This document shows, in pieces, positions 32,127-43,280 of a stretch of DNA of 64,000 nucleotides. The translations under genes and the position numbers were made by a program. The stretch comes from Triparma columacea (Eukaryota > Sar > Bolidophyceae > Parmales > Triparmaceae): NCBI GenBank assembly GCA_030267965.1, contig BRYA01000174.1, positions 634 to 64,633 of the forward strand, read 5' to 3'. The notes below the pieces were generated by a model that saw only the letters and a list, made by a program, of their open reading frames with translations, was not told the DNA's origin and searched no databases. How positions within the stretch are numbered: position 1 is the stretch's first letter; each line of letters begins with the position of its first letter.

Positions 32127-34054
32127 CTAAGCTGCCGCAGGTAGAGCAGCGACGGCCTTCTGAGCGGCGTCATCAAGGTTGTCCGCGGTGATGATAGGCA
32201 GGCCAGACTCCTCCATGATCTTCTTCCCCATTTCTACGTTGGTTCCCTCAAGCCTAACGACGAGGGGGACCTCAAGACCGACCTCTTTGTGAGCGGCGAC
32301 GATGCCCTCAGCGATGATGTCGCACTTCATGATCCCGCCGAAGATGTTGACGAGAAGCCCCTTGACGTTTTGGTCGGAAGTAAGAATCTTGAAAGCTTCA
32401 GCAACCTGGTCCTTTGTCGCCCCTCCTCCTACGTCCAAAAAGTTGGCGGGTTTTCCACCGTTGAGGCTAATGATATCCATTGTAGCCATGGCGAGGCCAG
32501 CTCCATTCACCATGCACCCGATGGTTCCGTCAAGGCCGATATAATTGAGCCCCGAGGCCTCGGCGGCGAGGTCCCTGGGGTCCTCCATGGAGGTATCGCG
32601 CATTGCAAAAATGTCCTGTGGGGGTTGTGGCGAGGGTGGGGGATGGGGGGATGAGCGACGTGAGCGATACTGTGGGTAGTAGGATGGCTGGTCGAGGTAT
32701 GCGGCGGTCGGCTCGGTTGACTCGGAGTATATTAAAGTTTATTCCCTTCCATTGCGCAATGCGCATCAAGTTGGATTAGCATTTTTTCGTCACAGTCATT
32801 CTCATGCTTGTCAAGCCCCCTCTCCCCCACCTTCCCACCCCCTCCACCATCTCACCTCCTGCCTGAACTTAGCATTGTCATCGAAGTTGAGTTTTGCGTC
32901 GACGCAGTAAATCCTATTATCGGTGGCGACTGCCAGGGGGTTGATCTCAACCTGAGTGGCGTCAGTGGCGCAAAACATTCCGTAGAGGGCCTTGACCTGG
33001 GCACGGCACTTCTCGACGAGGTCGCCGGAGAGGTTAAAGGCGGCAGCGACTTGATCGCAATCCTCATCGGTGACTCCCTTGAGAATGTCAATGGGGATGG
33101 TGACAATCTGGGGGCATCGGGGTGAGAGGGGTGACGGGTTAGGTGGGGTGGGGTGGGGATAGGGGTGGGGATAAATGGGAGGTTGGTGTGTTCTAGATCA
33201 ACAAATATGCCATCGATTCTCACCTTCTCGGGTGTCGCCTCGGCCACAGCTTCAATGTCCATACCTCCCTCAATACTGCAGACGATAGCAGGCCCTCCCA
33301 CGGCACGGTCGAGGAGGATGGCGAAGTAGAACTCGTCCGTAATGTCGATCCCCTTGTTGACGAGGACCATGTTTACAGTTTGGCCGTCTTCGGAGGTCTG
33401 CTTCGTGACGAGGTTGTCGCCAAACATTTGAGCGCTGTGTGATAGTCAGGTCAGGACCATAAGCCAAGCGAAAGTGTTAGTAAATAGTTGGATTAAGACC
33501 GGAAGCAATACCCCTATATCTCAACAGGTTCATTTCAATGTGCCCATTTCGATGCGCCAATCTCACCTCAGCTTCTCAACCTCAGCAGAATTGTTCAAGA
33601 TCTTGACACCGCCCTTCAGGCCGGATTTGAGGAAGTGACCCTTTCCCCTGCCCCCGGCATGGATCTGAGCCTTAAGGATGAGATCAGCATCGGGAGTACC
33701 CTCAAGAATCTGGTCGGCGACCGCCTTGGCCTTCTCAGGGGTATCAGCAGAGGATCCAATCTGGACGACGACGTTGTGTTTCTCCATAAGGTCCTTACTC
33801 TGGTATTCATGAAGATTTAACGAGCGTGTTTGGGTCGCAGCGATAGGAACACGCTGTCGAGGGGGGAAACATAGGGGTGAAGGAGATCCAATTGTGAGTA
33901 AATGACCAACTTCACATCCCATCGACGAGCGGAAGTTGGGTGCGTTTTCATTCCTGGGACACCCCTTTCACTACTGATTGGCGAGATTACCCCTACGTAC
34001 CTTAGTCGAAGCTCGAGCCAAGGAGCGGACGGCGAGAGTACGGACAGCGTTCAT
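32127..34054 (-). CDS. succinyl-CoA ligase beta subunit, mitochondrial
   Basis: Exons 34001..34054, 33567..33853, 33224..33434, 32856..33107 and 32127..32615, 430 aa, all phases closing. A presequence ([18 protein letters not shown]) leads into [11 protein letters not shown]. The ATP-grasp domain shows [14 protein letters not shown], and the ligase C terminus shows [35 protein letters not shown] and [10 protein letters not shown]. With the alpha subunit (not in this window) it makes succinate, CoA and ATP or GTP in the TCA cycle. Nucleotide specificity cannot be told by eye. Convergent with the membrane-protein gene. Confidence 0.95.
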
Positions 34055-34290
34055 GGCAGCTTGTTTTTCTCAATTCCTATGCAGATGTCAAAGTTTGTCA
34101 TGACACTCCACTTACTTGACACAACAACAACAACAACAACAACCACGCAAAAAACGAAACATAAAAAAGTGAAAACAAATAACCCACATTTGGCTTTATG
34201 AACAAGTAAAGACTAGAAATTATACGGCGTTTTGTGTTGTGCTCCTTTCCAAATCACCACTGTTCACTTGTCCATTCCTTTTCAGTTTTC

Positions 34291-34929
34291 TTAGAAAAGA
34301 GGGGACTTTTCGAGCCTACCGTGGTAGTTGTTGACCTTGACAATGTTTCCATCGGCGCTGAGCTCTCCATTCTTACGGCGCATGACATATTCCTCGCGGG
34401 TGAACTTGGTGAACCCCCACTTGGTGGACTTCAAAATCTTTTGGCGTCCAGCGAACTTGAACTTTCCACGGCGAAGGGCCTCCACGACGTGGTGAGCGTG
34501 GGCGTCCTTAGCGCGAACAGAAATCAAAACCTGGCCGATCGACACACGGGCAGCAGTGCCGATGGGCTTACCGTAAGAGTGACGCATACCGGAACTGAGG
34601 CGATCAGCTCCGGCGCACGAAAGCATCTTGTTAGCGCGGAGGATGTGGAAGGGGTGGGCGCGCATGCGGATGTGGTAGGCGTCCTTTCCGACGGTCTTGG
34701 TCAAATGCTTGTTGATGGCAACACGGGCAGCCTCAAGAGCCTCGGAGGAGACCTGCTGCTTCTCGTCGCACACCATGTGGCAGACGAAGGGGAAGAGATC
34801 GACAGCAGCCTTCTTGGCTCCAACATCGAAGATACGGATCTTAGAGTCTGGCACTCCACGGCAGTACCTACTCTTGATGTAGGGCTTGTTCTTCTGGTAA
34901 CGGTAGCAACGGGAAGGGCGGCGTCCCAT
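34291..34929 (-). CDS. RPL10: 60S ribosomal protein L10 (uL16)
   Basis: Single coding exon, 212 aa, full length for the family: [35 protein letters not shown], the conserved [20 protein letters not shown] loop near the peptidyl-transferase centre, and a GRLEKSPLF end. It joins the 60S subunit late and is needed for subunit joining. The bases just before the ATG (CATCCCATTAG|AAC) could be a splice acceptor, so a 5'-UTR intron is possible. Confidence 0.97.
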   Translation of the reverse strand: MGRRPSRCYRYQKNKPYIKSRYCRGVPDSKIRIFDVGAKKAAVDLFPFVCHMVCDEKQQVSSEALEAARVAINKHLTKTVGKDAYHIRMRAHPFHILRANKMLSCAGADRLSSGMRHSYGKPIGTAARVSIGQVLISVRAKDAHAHHVVEALRRGKFKFAGRQKILKSTKWGFTKFTREEYVMRRKNGELSADGNIVKVNNYHGRLEKSPLF

Positions 34930-35909
34930 GTTCTAATGGGATGAGCAGATCAAGGGAGAGGGGAGGGCGACGGGTGAAATAGGGTGAGAATGAGGGGCAA
35001 ATAGGTGTTGAAAGATAAGGACGTTGGTGGGCACAGGTAAAGTGGTGGTGTTATTCCGTATCCTTTGAACGTTGATGCGTTTGTGCTATCTAGAATGATG
35101 AGGATGTCGCATGACTGCTTCTGACTGCTTCGAAAACCCTGCTTAGCCCCAATTATGCCCATTCAACCTTTCATCGAAAGGAGAGGTTGATGTATCTCAG
35201 CCAATTCGTCAATTTACTACACGTCATGGATTGAGAGTGGGCAATAGGGTAATAAAGTTGCGTGATTGTGTAAATATACGAAAATTGATCCCAGGAAGGC
35301 CGGGATTTGGCGATTGTCTGGATCCCGATGGCCGACTCTTGGTTGGCTTGTTCCGGGGCTGGTGGCACATATATCGCATTTCGTTCGTTCGAGAGGTCTT
35401 AAAAAGAGACAGGTGGCACATCGCTGAAAGGGGACAGGGTGTTTCGCACGTTTGTCGGAGTTTGGAGGTGAAGGACTCACAGTCGATTTTGTCTTTTTCT
35501 TGATGAGGAAATTGGGTGATGAGACATGTTGGAGAGCTCTTCAAAATTGTGATGGTCGTGACGTGTGGGAAAGATGGGGGCGGAGGGGGGGCGATAGTGC
35601 GTTGTTATGTGTGCAGTGTGTTTGGTTGGGGCGGGGAGGTGCGGGGAAACTGAAAAAATTGAAGTTTCATGCCAAAAGAGGTCCGTCAGAGATGTGCTGA
35701 CAGAGGGGAGGGGTGCGGTAGGAAGGTGGTTGATGGGGGGTTGCAGTGGCCGCTGTGTGGTTAGTTGGTGCGTGGGGACGTGACGACGGAAGAGGGGAAA
35801 ATAGATGAAGACGATGGACTTTGGCCCTGTTTGTTCAAAACCATCTTCCCCTAAAATTACCAACGTAATCATTCCAACCACCATATACTTCGAATGATCG
35901 CTGTATCCA
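34930..35909. other. intergenic region upstream of RPL10
   Basis: About 980 bases between RPL10 and the IQ-protein stop. The first 200 bases should hold the RPL10 promoter/leader. No confident gene; one weak minus-strand candidate is listed at 35217. Several overlapping frames of 60-150 codons lack domain support. Confidence 0.4.
35217..35423 (-). CDS. possible RanBP2-type zinc-finger exon (weak)
   Basis: After an acceptor-like CCCCTTTCAG the frame reads RCATCLFLRPLERTKCDIC, then about 45 residues to a stop. The spacing C-x2-C-x10-C-x2-C fits a RanBP2-type finger, but the usual Trp and Asn are absent. A GTGAGT donor lies 53 bases upstream, yet I found no start-containing exon in the right phase. 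Treat as a candidate only. Confidence 0.2.
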   Translation of the reverse strand, partial: RCATCLFLRPLERTKCDICATSPGTSQPRVGHRDPDNRQIPAFLGSIFVYLHNHATLLPYCPLSIHDV

Positions 35910-36587
35910 TCATCCTCCACCCCTCAACACCTCGATGTTCTCCTCGAAAACCACGCCATCTGTGTATTTTTTTGCCGGCTTCCCCCTTTCCGGCTTTGTC
36001 GTCACAGTCAGGCCTCCTCCCTTTCCTCCTCCCGATTCCTCAGCCAGCAGCTCGGATGGGGTAAGTAACCCTAGGCCAGGCTTGTCCGCCCAAGCCTTTG
36101 ACTGCGCTTCAGCCGTCGTCCATATGCCGCAAAGCCCGTTCTTTACCCACTCCCACAAGTTCTCGTCCTCGTCTGCGGCCAAACCAGGCATGAGAGCGGG
36201 ATAGAAAATCCTCTTGGTGCAATCGCCGAATTTGGCGCGGACGCTGCTCCAAGATAGAGGGGGGGGGGGAGGGGGGGAGGGAGGGAGTGCGAGAGTTGTG
36301 TGGTTAACGAGCAGCGTGTTAGTGAGCTTTAGAGACACGAATGTTGTTGTCCTAACGAAACGGAACGAACGGCTTGGAGCTTAAGCAGAGCGAACAAACG
36401 CAAACGAATGTACTGCAAACCTCATCACTCCTCACCGAGCACCCCTAGCCAATGCTTGAATCCTCATGGCAGAGATCCTCTCAATAGCAAACCAGTAGGG
36501 CTCACTGTTGTCACTGTCGACATCTGTTTGTGTGACAATTTGATTTTTCACCGGGGATACTGTTACTATCTCAGTGGGCATCGTCAT
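35910..36587 (-). CDS. small IQ-motif protein
   Basis: Exons 36436..36587 and 35910..36243, 163 aa from the first ATG (a second in-frame ATG lies two codons on). The splice falls inside a textbook IQ motif: IQALARGAR from exon 1 joins VRAKF from exon 2, giving IQ-x-x-x-RG-x-x-x-R. Such motifs bind calmodulin or light chains. After it come FYPALMPGLAADEDENLWEW and a Gly/Lys-rich end without known domain. Coherence of the motif across the junction is the main support for the model. Confidence 0.65.
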
Positions 36588-36996
36588 GAGTGCAGGTGTG
36601 CAAGAGGTTCAGGGTGTTGTCGATCAGGGGTTGTCGGAGAGGATGTTGTCACAGTGCACTGTGTGTTTGTAACGACGAAATAAGTTGTAGAGTAGATTGA
36701 TTGCAGCGATAAATAGCTTATGGAAGCAGGAAGCGTAGCTAACGTGTTGTTTGAGGATGAAAAGTGAAGGTTTATCAAGATATTTCGGGGTTTTGAGAGA
36801 GAGAGTCTTTCTAAAAGCTCAAATTTCTCCAAAGCAAACTTTCAAGAGACTTTAATACGATTAATACAGCTATAACACAAATTTGACTTCATAACAGCTA
36901 CATTATCTCCGCATCTGTAAGCCTTGCCCCAACTGTGCCTGCAGTTGGAGAAATACCACCCTAAGTGTGAGAGAAAACCTTCGAAACACATCACTA
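36588..36996. other. divergent intergenic region
   Basis: About 410 bases between the divergent IQ protein and large unknown protein. AT-rich in the middle; no coding frame, RNA gene or repeat noticed. Presumed shared promoter region. Confidence 0.4.
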
Positions 36997-39900
36997 ATGG
37001 AACCATTTCTTCCCCTTCCTGTTACCTACGGCGGTGAATCAAGCCCAGAGATCAACGCTTGGTCCCATGAACTCAACCTCGTCTTATGTAGAGCAGATGT
37101 AAGGGGATACAATGGGGGGATAAGCGGGTTGATTTCTGAATTCGATAGAAAGGTGAGAAAGTATCAGATTGTGCGCATGTTAGCAGCGCTACCAACAAGC
37201 ACGAGGATAAGCCAGATTTGTACAGGTCACTCAGACCCCCCTTCGCCACCGCTTCCCATCTCTTCAGTTTAAATTCAACATTGAAAACCCCCCAGAAAGA
37301 GTCAAAACACTTCGAAAGAAGGGACCCTCACTAAGCGCCTACTTTAGCAGTTGCGCAACCCCGAATTGTGGTGGTGTATCGGATATTTATGAAAGGGCCT
37401 TCGTACCTAATTTTCCAGTTACCTACGACGCAATGTCCCGAACCTCAGTGAAGTCGTGGGGGAGCACGGAGGAGGACGAAGTGGACAGATGGGTTCCCCC
37501 TTCTGCCGAGGACTCGCGTGGTGGAGGTGTGACTCCGTCAGGCCCTTCCGTCCCAATTCCGCCAGGATGTATCACTAAGGGCAAGGTTGTTTACGAAGGT
37601 CTAAAGATCACCGATACGTCAATAACTTCACCTTACACGAGAGGGTTCAGGCAACAGCTCACTCACATGGAGAACCTCAGACTGTTCCCCCCCGACTACA
37701 CTCATATTGAGAACCTCAAACTGTACCCCCCCGACTACAAGAGCGATGTGCCTGTCAACTGGGACGAGGAATTCTACCACTTCGTTAGAATGTGGGCCTC
37801 GGACATGAGCAGTTGGTCCGGCGGTGCTGTCGACGTTCCCGAGATAATGATGGCCTCTCTCGAGCACTGCGCCGTCACCGGCTGGTCGTCAGGCTGCCGG
37901 TCCTCGACCATCCTACTACTCCTTAACACACTGTCGACGTACATGCTACACAACCTCGAACCCTACATGAAACGGCTCACGTGTAGAATGTCGCAAACAA
38001 GGAGAGGACTACCAGCCTCGTTCCCCATGGGAATCGGGACTGGGCAGTGGGGGGCTGTAAACATGTGCATGTCAAAGGGTAGGAGCGGATGGCTGTGGGA
38101 CACCGTGCTTGAAATCGGGGGAGACGACCCGCTGCTCCTTTCAAAGCTGGGCATGCGGTGTCAGAGCAAATACTCGGCTGGAGCTTTCCTCCCGACCTTC
38201 CTATCCCGCTGGCTCAATGTTCACCTCCCTCTCCTTACCCTCATGCAGCCGATGCACGCCACGAGAATCGCCCTCGTCTCCTCCCTCGGCCACCTCCTGA
38301 TCCAGGCGACCCCAGAAGATGTCACGTCCATTCTCGAGGTTATGTCAAAAACCGTAGACGATGACAACAAAGTGGAGCTCGTACTTTTCTGCCGTGGGCT
38401 CGAGTACTACCTCCAAACTTTCTTCGCCCTCCTCTCTGTGTGTGAGGGGGAGGAGGAGGACACGTGGAGGTACAAAGATTACCTCTCAGCCGCCCTTTGG
38501 ATTGTTAGCAACATCTTCTCATTATCACCGAGCCTCCCGACTGGCAAGGACCGGGATGCAGTCAATAGAGTCTGCTTTCGCATCGTACTTAAAATCCTAT
38601 GTACGTCAGAGGCTGTATCGACGGTGGTGCAGAATCGTGCTTTGGGCGTGCTGGCAGACGCCATCAAGAGAGTTAATTTTGAGCTACCCGACACCGACAG
38701 CCTCGCCCTTGCAATCTCCTGCTCTCTCAATAGCCAGTTTCTCTGCATACGAGCCGGGGCCCAGGAGGTCCTGGCCAGGGCGATAGAGAGGTCGCGGGAG
38801 AGGGGCAACATTGCAGACCTCGTCTCGTCCTTTCTCAGGAAATCTTTCGAGTTCGTCGCGGTTCAAGTCACAGCCTACGCCGTCAAGGGGGCCATCTCCT
38901 ACGTTCCCGACCTCCACGCTGCCTTCAAGCCAATTTATCGGTCTTTCCACGACCTTCGCGAAGACTATTGCGTGGACGAACTCATCTCAGAGGAGGGTAG
39001 GAAAGCAATTCGGGACATCGTGAGGGGAATGTGGGGGATCATCGAGTGCACAATGTGGGAGATAATCATAGGAGAAGGGGGGGGGAGAGCGTCCCTGCAA
39101 GAGATCCTCAAATTGCCCAACGCCACGAGGTGAGTGTGTGATTGAGCGATTGTTCAAGGGTTCAAGGAATGAGGAGCATGAAAAGTGGCGCTGACGAATC
39201 TAACCCCTTTGTGACACTTTCGCGCTTCAATTCGTGCATCACAGCCCAACTCTATTCCCTTTACCTCCCACCACCCCCCTCGCTGAGTTCACGAGATTCA
39301 ATCCAGATGTGGACATCGAGCCACTCTCCCTCTCAGGTCTGCCGACCCCGATCCCCGTTGCTCGTCGCTACATCGACATCCGATTTATCTTCGACGCCCT
39401 GTCTGCCTTCCCGTGCAAGTCTTCCTCCACCTCGATGATTCAACGACGCCTCCGACTGCTCCGACTCCTTAAACTTCACATCTCGAGCTCCCGCAACTGT
39501 GTCGAAAGCGCCAATGTTCTGCTCCTCACTGCGGACGCTCTCCTCAACGGCTTACGAACCATGGGGCGGATAGATTCCGACAGCAACGATACGCCCATTT
39601 CAAGCCTACACGATGCAAAGAGAATGGATATCTTTAGGGAAAGACAATCGCACTTCAACGCCCTGAGGTACGGATCTGCAACAGCTTGTCTCGTGGAAGA
39701 GGCAATCAAAGCCATTGGTCCCCTCCCTACGAAGGCCTACGAGTTCGGATCGTCCTTCTCGTCGATCGTTTACGACCTCATAGGGACTACGAAACTCGCA
39801 GTGACTAGGCTTGTCGAGGGCGGGTACAGTGCACACGCCTTATCCAGGGCCACGATGCTGAATTCGTTCCTCGACGAGTGCTCACAGGTGTCCAATATAT

Positions 39901-40424
39901 CGCCGAAGTTTCTCCCGGTTAGCCTTCCCAACATTGTGTCCACACCCACCAGGGACGAATCCTTCTACCACGTCAAGCTCACCGGGAAGAAGGTGGAAGC
40001 GGTCCAAAAGCTTGGCCTCTACCATGAATACTCTTCTATACGCTTTCTCATAGGGAGTGAGGAAAAGGAAGGGGAAAGTCTCGACGACGACGGTTTCATT
40101 CTAAGGAGTGAAGACGGGGAGGCCGAAGTTGTCGATTTGGTGGAATGCGTGAAAAGCTTTTTCGAGACGAGGACGGAAACTGACCTCAAAGTAATCAGGC
40201 GCGAAAAAGACGTGAGATGGGGATCGAAAGCGTTTTTACTGATCCGCGAAGTTACAGGGGTAAGGGACGAGAATGATGACTTCACCTTCTGGTATATTGA
40301 GGGGAAAGAGGGAGCACCCGGAGGGCAAGTCTCGAAGTATAAGTGTGTCAAGGGGGGGGAGGGGGACGAAGGGGGGTTCTTCGGTTTCTGCGTGCAAAAA
40401 AAATTGCAAGCTTTGGCATTATAA
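36997..40424 (+). CDS. large protein of unknown family, probably alpha-helical
   Basis: Exons 36997..37152, 37268..39129 and 39245..40424, 1,065 aa. I do not recognise it. The central 600 residues look like stacked helices (for example ILLLLNTLSTYMLHNLEPYM, ALVSSLGHLLIQATPEDVT, DADAIKRVNFELP-type stretches), so an ARM/HEAT-like scaffold is possible. A local 14-residue duplication (ENLRLFPPDYTHI / ENLKLYPPDYKSD) lies near residue 140. No signal peptide, membrane segment or catalytic motif. Convergent with the ankyrin gene, with 25 bp between stops. Confidence 0.75.
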
Positions 40425-40449
40425 ACAAGAACAATTACTGCAGTTACGG

Positions 40450-41675
40450 CTATGGCGCAATTGTCACATATTTGATAATCTTGTCAACCAGACCTTGCAT
40501 CTCGCGTTCCTTGAAGTGCACCAATACTTCAAAAACAAACTTTGTGTTGGGGACAGAGAGGTCATCTGTTGATCTCAATCTCCCGCACTTCATTCTGCAA
40601 ACGAGTAAACGAGAACGCAATGGGCAAAGCGAATCGCGAAAGGCTGTGTTAGTTGATCCGTTTTTCGCACGCAGTGTTATATCATGACTGGTGACTGGAA
40701 CATTCCTTCTCGAAGTTCTTCAGACTCACCTTGCAAGCCTTGCATTTACACAGAAATCAAGGGACCGCTGTACATTAAACGAGAGCATTTTGAATCCGAA
40801 ACATATGTCGTGGTTGTAGTGTTCGGTTGCCTCTTTGAATATTTTGACAAATTCATCGTGGCGCGACGAGTCTACATTGTGAATGTTTACCTTCGCTGTA
40901 TCAAGAGGAGTCTGCCCGCGGCAATCCTGCGACGAGCGAATGGCGAGAGGGTAAGCGAAGAGGTTTGGTTGGTACACTAATTGTGCACTAATGCCATCGC
41001 TCCGATCTCACCTTCATCACCAGGGCTTGTGGATGCCACCTAATTAATACCCGGAGGATCTCAACATCACCCGGAGTAAAACTAAAGTATCTTGCGACGA
41101 AATGGAGAGGAACGCAGTCAAATGAGTCTCTGGTCGCGAGCAACACATGCCTATCTTTCATCCGCAGAGGCAAAACGGTGTCCGCAAGACATAAAAATTG
41201 CTCAAGAATGTTCCTCGGAGATTTATGCCACAGAAGCAAGGTCAGAGGCGTGGTATCTTCCTCCCCGAGTTGAAAAATGACTTTCCAGAAATCTTGTGAT
41301 GGAGGACTCATTGACATCTGTCGAATAAGAGTCTTGGAGGTACACATTGGGGAGGAAGGGGAGGGAGGGCGTGAGAGAAACGAGAATAAGTAACATAGCG
41401 AACGAGCGAGGGCGAGGGAGGGCGAGGGAGGGCGAGAGAGAAAGGAGAATAAGCGACCCCACCTGGACATCATCCCAGCTATTGTTCTCTGCAGCAGCCT
41501 CAATCGCAGAAACCAAATCAACGCTAGGGTTAGCCTCGCGTGGGACCCAGCCGCTCATAGCAATACAAAGCGAGCAAACAGAGTGCAGCAAGTGAAATTT
41601 AATGAGACGATCTTCTGAGAATTCTCCTCCTGCTGATTCATCAAATTTTTTGAGTGTAATTTTGTGCTCGTTCAT
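40450..41675 (-). CDS. ankyrin-repeat protein
   Basis: Exons 41463..41675, 41012..41332, 40730..40926 and 40450..40594, 291 aa; an in-frame ATG at 41762 would add 29 residues but leave only 35 bp to the upstream stop. Ankyrin-like units appear in exon 2 (CVPLHFVARYF...VLRVLIRWHPQALVM) and run into exon 3 (KDCRGQTPLDTAKV). Two earlier degenerate units are likely (TPLTLLLWHKSP). Generic protein-interaction role. The exon 1/2 junction has two usable acceptors (41332 or 15 bases on), both in phase. Confidence 0.68.
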
Positions 41676-41796
41676 ACGATAATTTAGCGGTAATTCCCGA
41701 TTTTTCCACAAACTCAACCTCTTTTCTTCATTAGGCCTCAAACTCCCTATCGCCCCCCCCACTGTCTACGTCCTCCTCGGCCTTCTTTCCATTGTT

Positions 41797-43027
41797 TTAA
41801 GCAGCCTTGGCCTTGACAATCTCCAAAACGCTGCTGATGACGGCTTGCGCCTCCTTGTCCTCCACGACCTTTCCCTTGTTAGCCTTCTCTTCCGCCGCCG
41901 CCGCCTTCCCCGCTGCGTCGAAGAACTTCACGAACTCCCCATCGATGGGGTTGGGCCCGGCCTTCCCTACGAGGGCAGAGATGGCGTAGGTGGTGGAGGC
42001 GTCGACAGCCTTGGCATCAGCGAGGAAACCGTCGCGGACAGACCTGACGGCGTTGGCGGCGAGATCCTGGGAGACCTTCTCCTTGGCGATGAGCTCCTTA
42101 TTGTAAATGTCAGCGAGGGCCTTCTCGATGGAGGCAGCGACCTCGAACTTGGCGACCGCAGGGACGATGGCGGCGGCCTTCTTCTCGTACTCTCCGGCCA
42201 TGGACTCGAGGGTGGCGAGGTCCTCCATGGCGGCGATACGGTTCTTGTGGGCAGCAATGATGGACTCGACGGCGGCGATGGAGGCGTTCTCAGCGGCGTT
42301 GTGCTCTTCGGTGATGGCCTTAGCCTTGTCGTCCATCATCTTGGCGACAGCATCCCCACCCTGGGTGTAGGCGGTGATGACGAAGGCTGCGAAGCAGCCA
42401 ACCAGCTGGGTCTCCTCGTTGAGGACAAGGAACTCGTTGTTGATGATGGGAATACCAGCAATGATTCCGAAGGGGATGGCGTACATGGGGTCAAGCCCGG
42501 TGCCGAGGAAGCCACCGGCAGGGGCTGCAGGGGCCTTCTCCTCAGACTGGGAGGGGGCAGAGGAGTGGAATGCACTGCGGGTATGGGGGGGTAGATAGGA
42601 TGTTTTGGGTGTTTTGAGGGTTAGTGAAGGAGAACGAGGGAGGTAAGTTGGTGTAGAGGGCAAAAAGATGTGAATATTTGCAGCAAATGTGTACGCAGGT
42701 TGAAAATAAAAGTTGACCTTAGCCGCCCGTGGTCGTTTGGATTTGGCCCAAATTTGCCTCACTGGAGATATCTATGCGCATGTTGTTGATATATTTGTAT
42801 TATGTTTATAATTATTATACAATATAATGCAACAACATACACTAAAGTATCAAGATGAAGCCAAAAACAAGCCATACATACGGGTGCAAACCCCGGAGCA
42901 ATACAGATCTCTGGCCCATTTTTATCCCCCCTTAGGCACTCAACGCCATCACGTTGCCACCAATCAATAATACTAACCTCACAGATCGCGGAGTGAACCT
43001 CGAAATTCGACTAACGCGCCCAAGCAT
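41797..43027 (-). CDS. probable mitochondrial ATP synthase subunit b-like protein
   Basis: Exons 42978..43027 and 41797..42574, 275 aa. Exon 1 gives a presequence, MLGRVSRISRFTPRS, joined through AG|T to VSAFHSSAPSQ. Then a membrane hairpin-like region (YAIPFGIIAGIPIINNEFLV, LVGCFAAFVITAYTQGG) and a long Ala/Glu/Lys-rich coiled coil of about 190 residues. This is the architecture of peripheral-stalk subunit b (ATP4) of the F1Fo ATP synthase. The family call rests on architecture and the hydrophobic block, so another inner-membrane coiled-coil protein is possible. The intron (403 nt) uses a GAG|GTTAGT donor. Confidence 0.72.
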
Positions 43028-43280
43028 CTCAATATCCTGTGATGAAAGTGGGGTCTGATGGAGAGCAGTGGAAGGGTGCCTTCTCGGATTTTCTCGGAGT
43101 TAAGCCAGTACACAATTTACCCTTCCATACACCCCCCTCTCCACCTCCACCAGCCGCCCACAACACCACCCGCTCCCCCTCCTTGCCCCCCCTCCCTCCC
43201 CCCCCCCCCTCCCCGCCCCCCTTCCACTCCATCTCCCCCTCACCCCCCACCTCTACCCCTTGTTCTCCATAACGACCACT

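Noticed and set aside
35477..35920. 147-codon minus-strand frame upstream of RPL10
   Set aside because: No domain, His/Pro/Thr-rich, and it overlaps the stop of the IQ protein.
40343..40980. Two plus-strand frames of about 100 codons after the large unknown gene
   Set aside because: They are antisense to exons 3 and 4 of the ankyrin gene, whose spliced product closes in frame.
41845..42594. 249-codon plus-strand frame opposite the ATP synthase b-like gene
   Set aside because: Antisense of an Ala/Glu/Lys-rich coiled coil; Gly/Val/Asp-rich with no motif.
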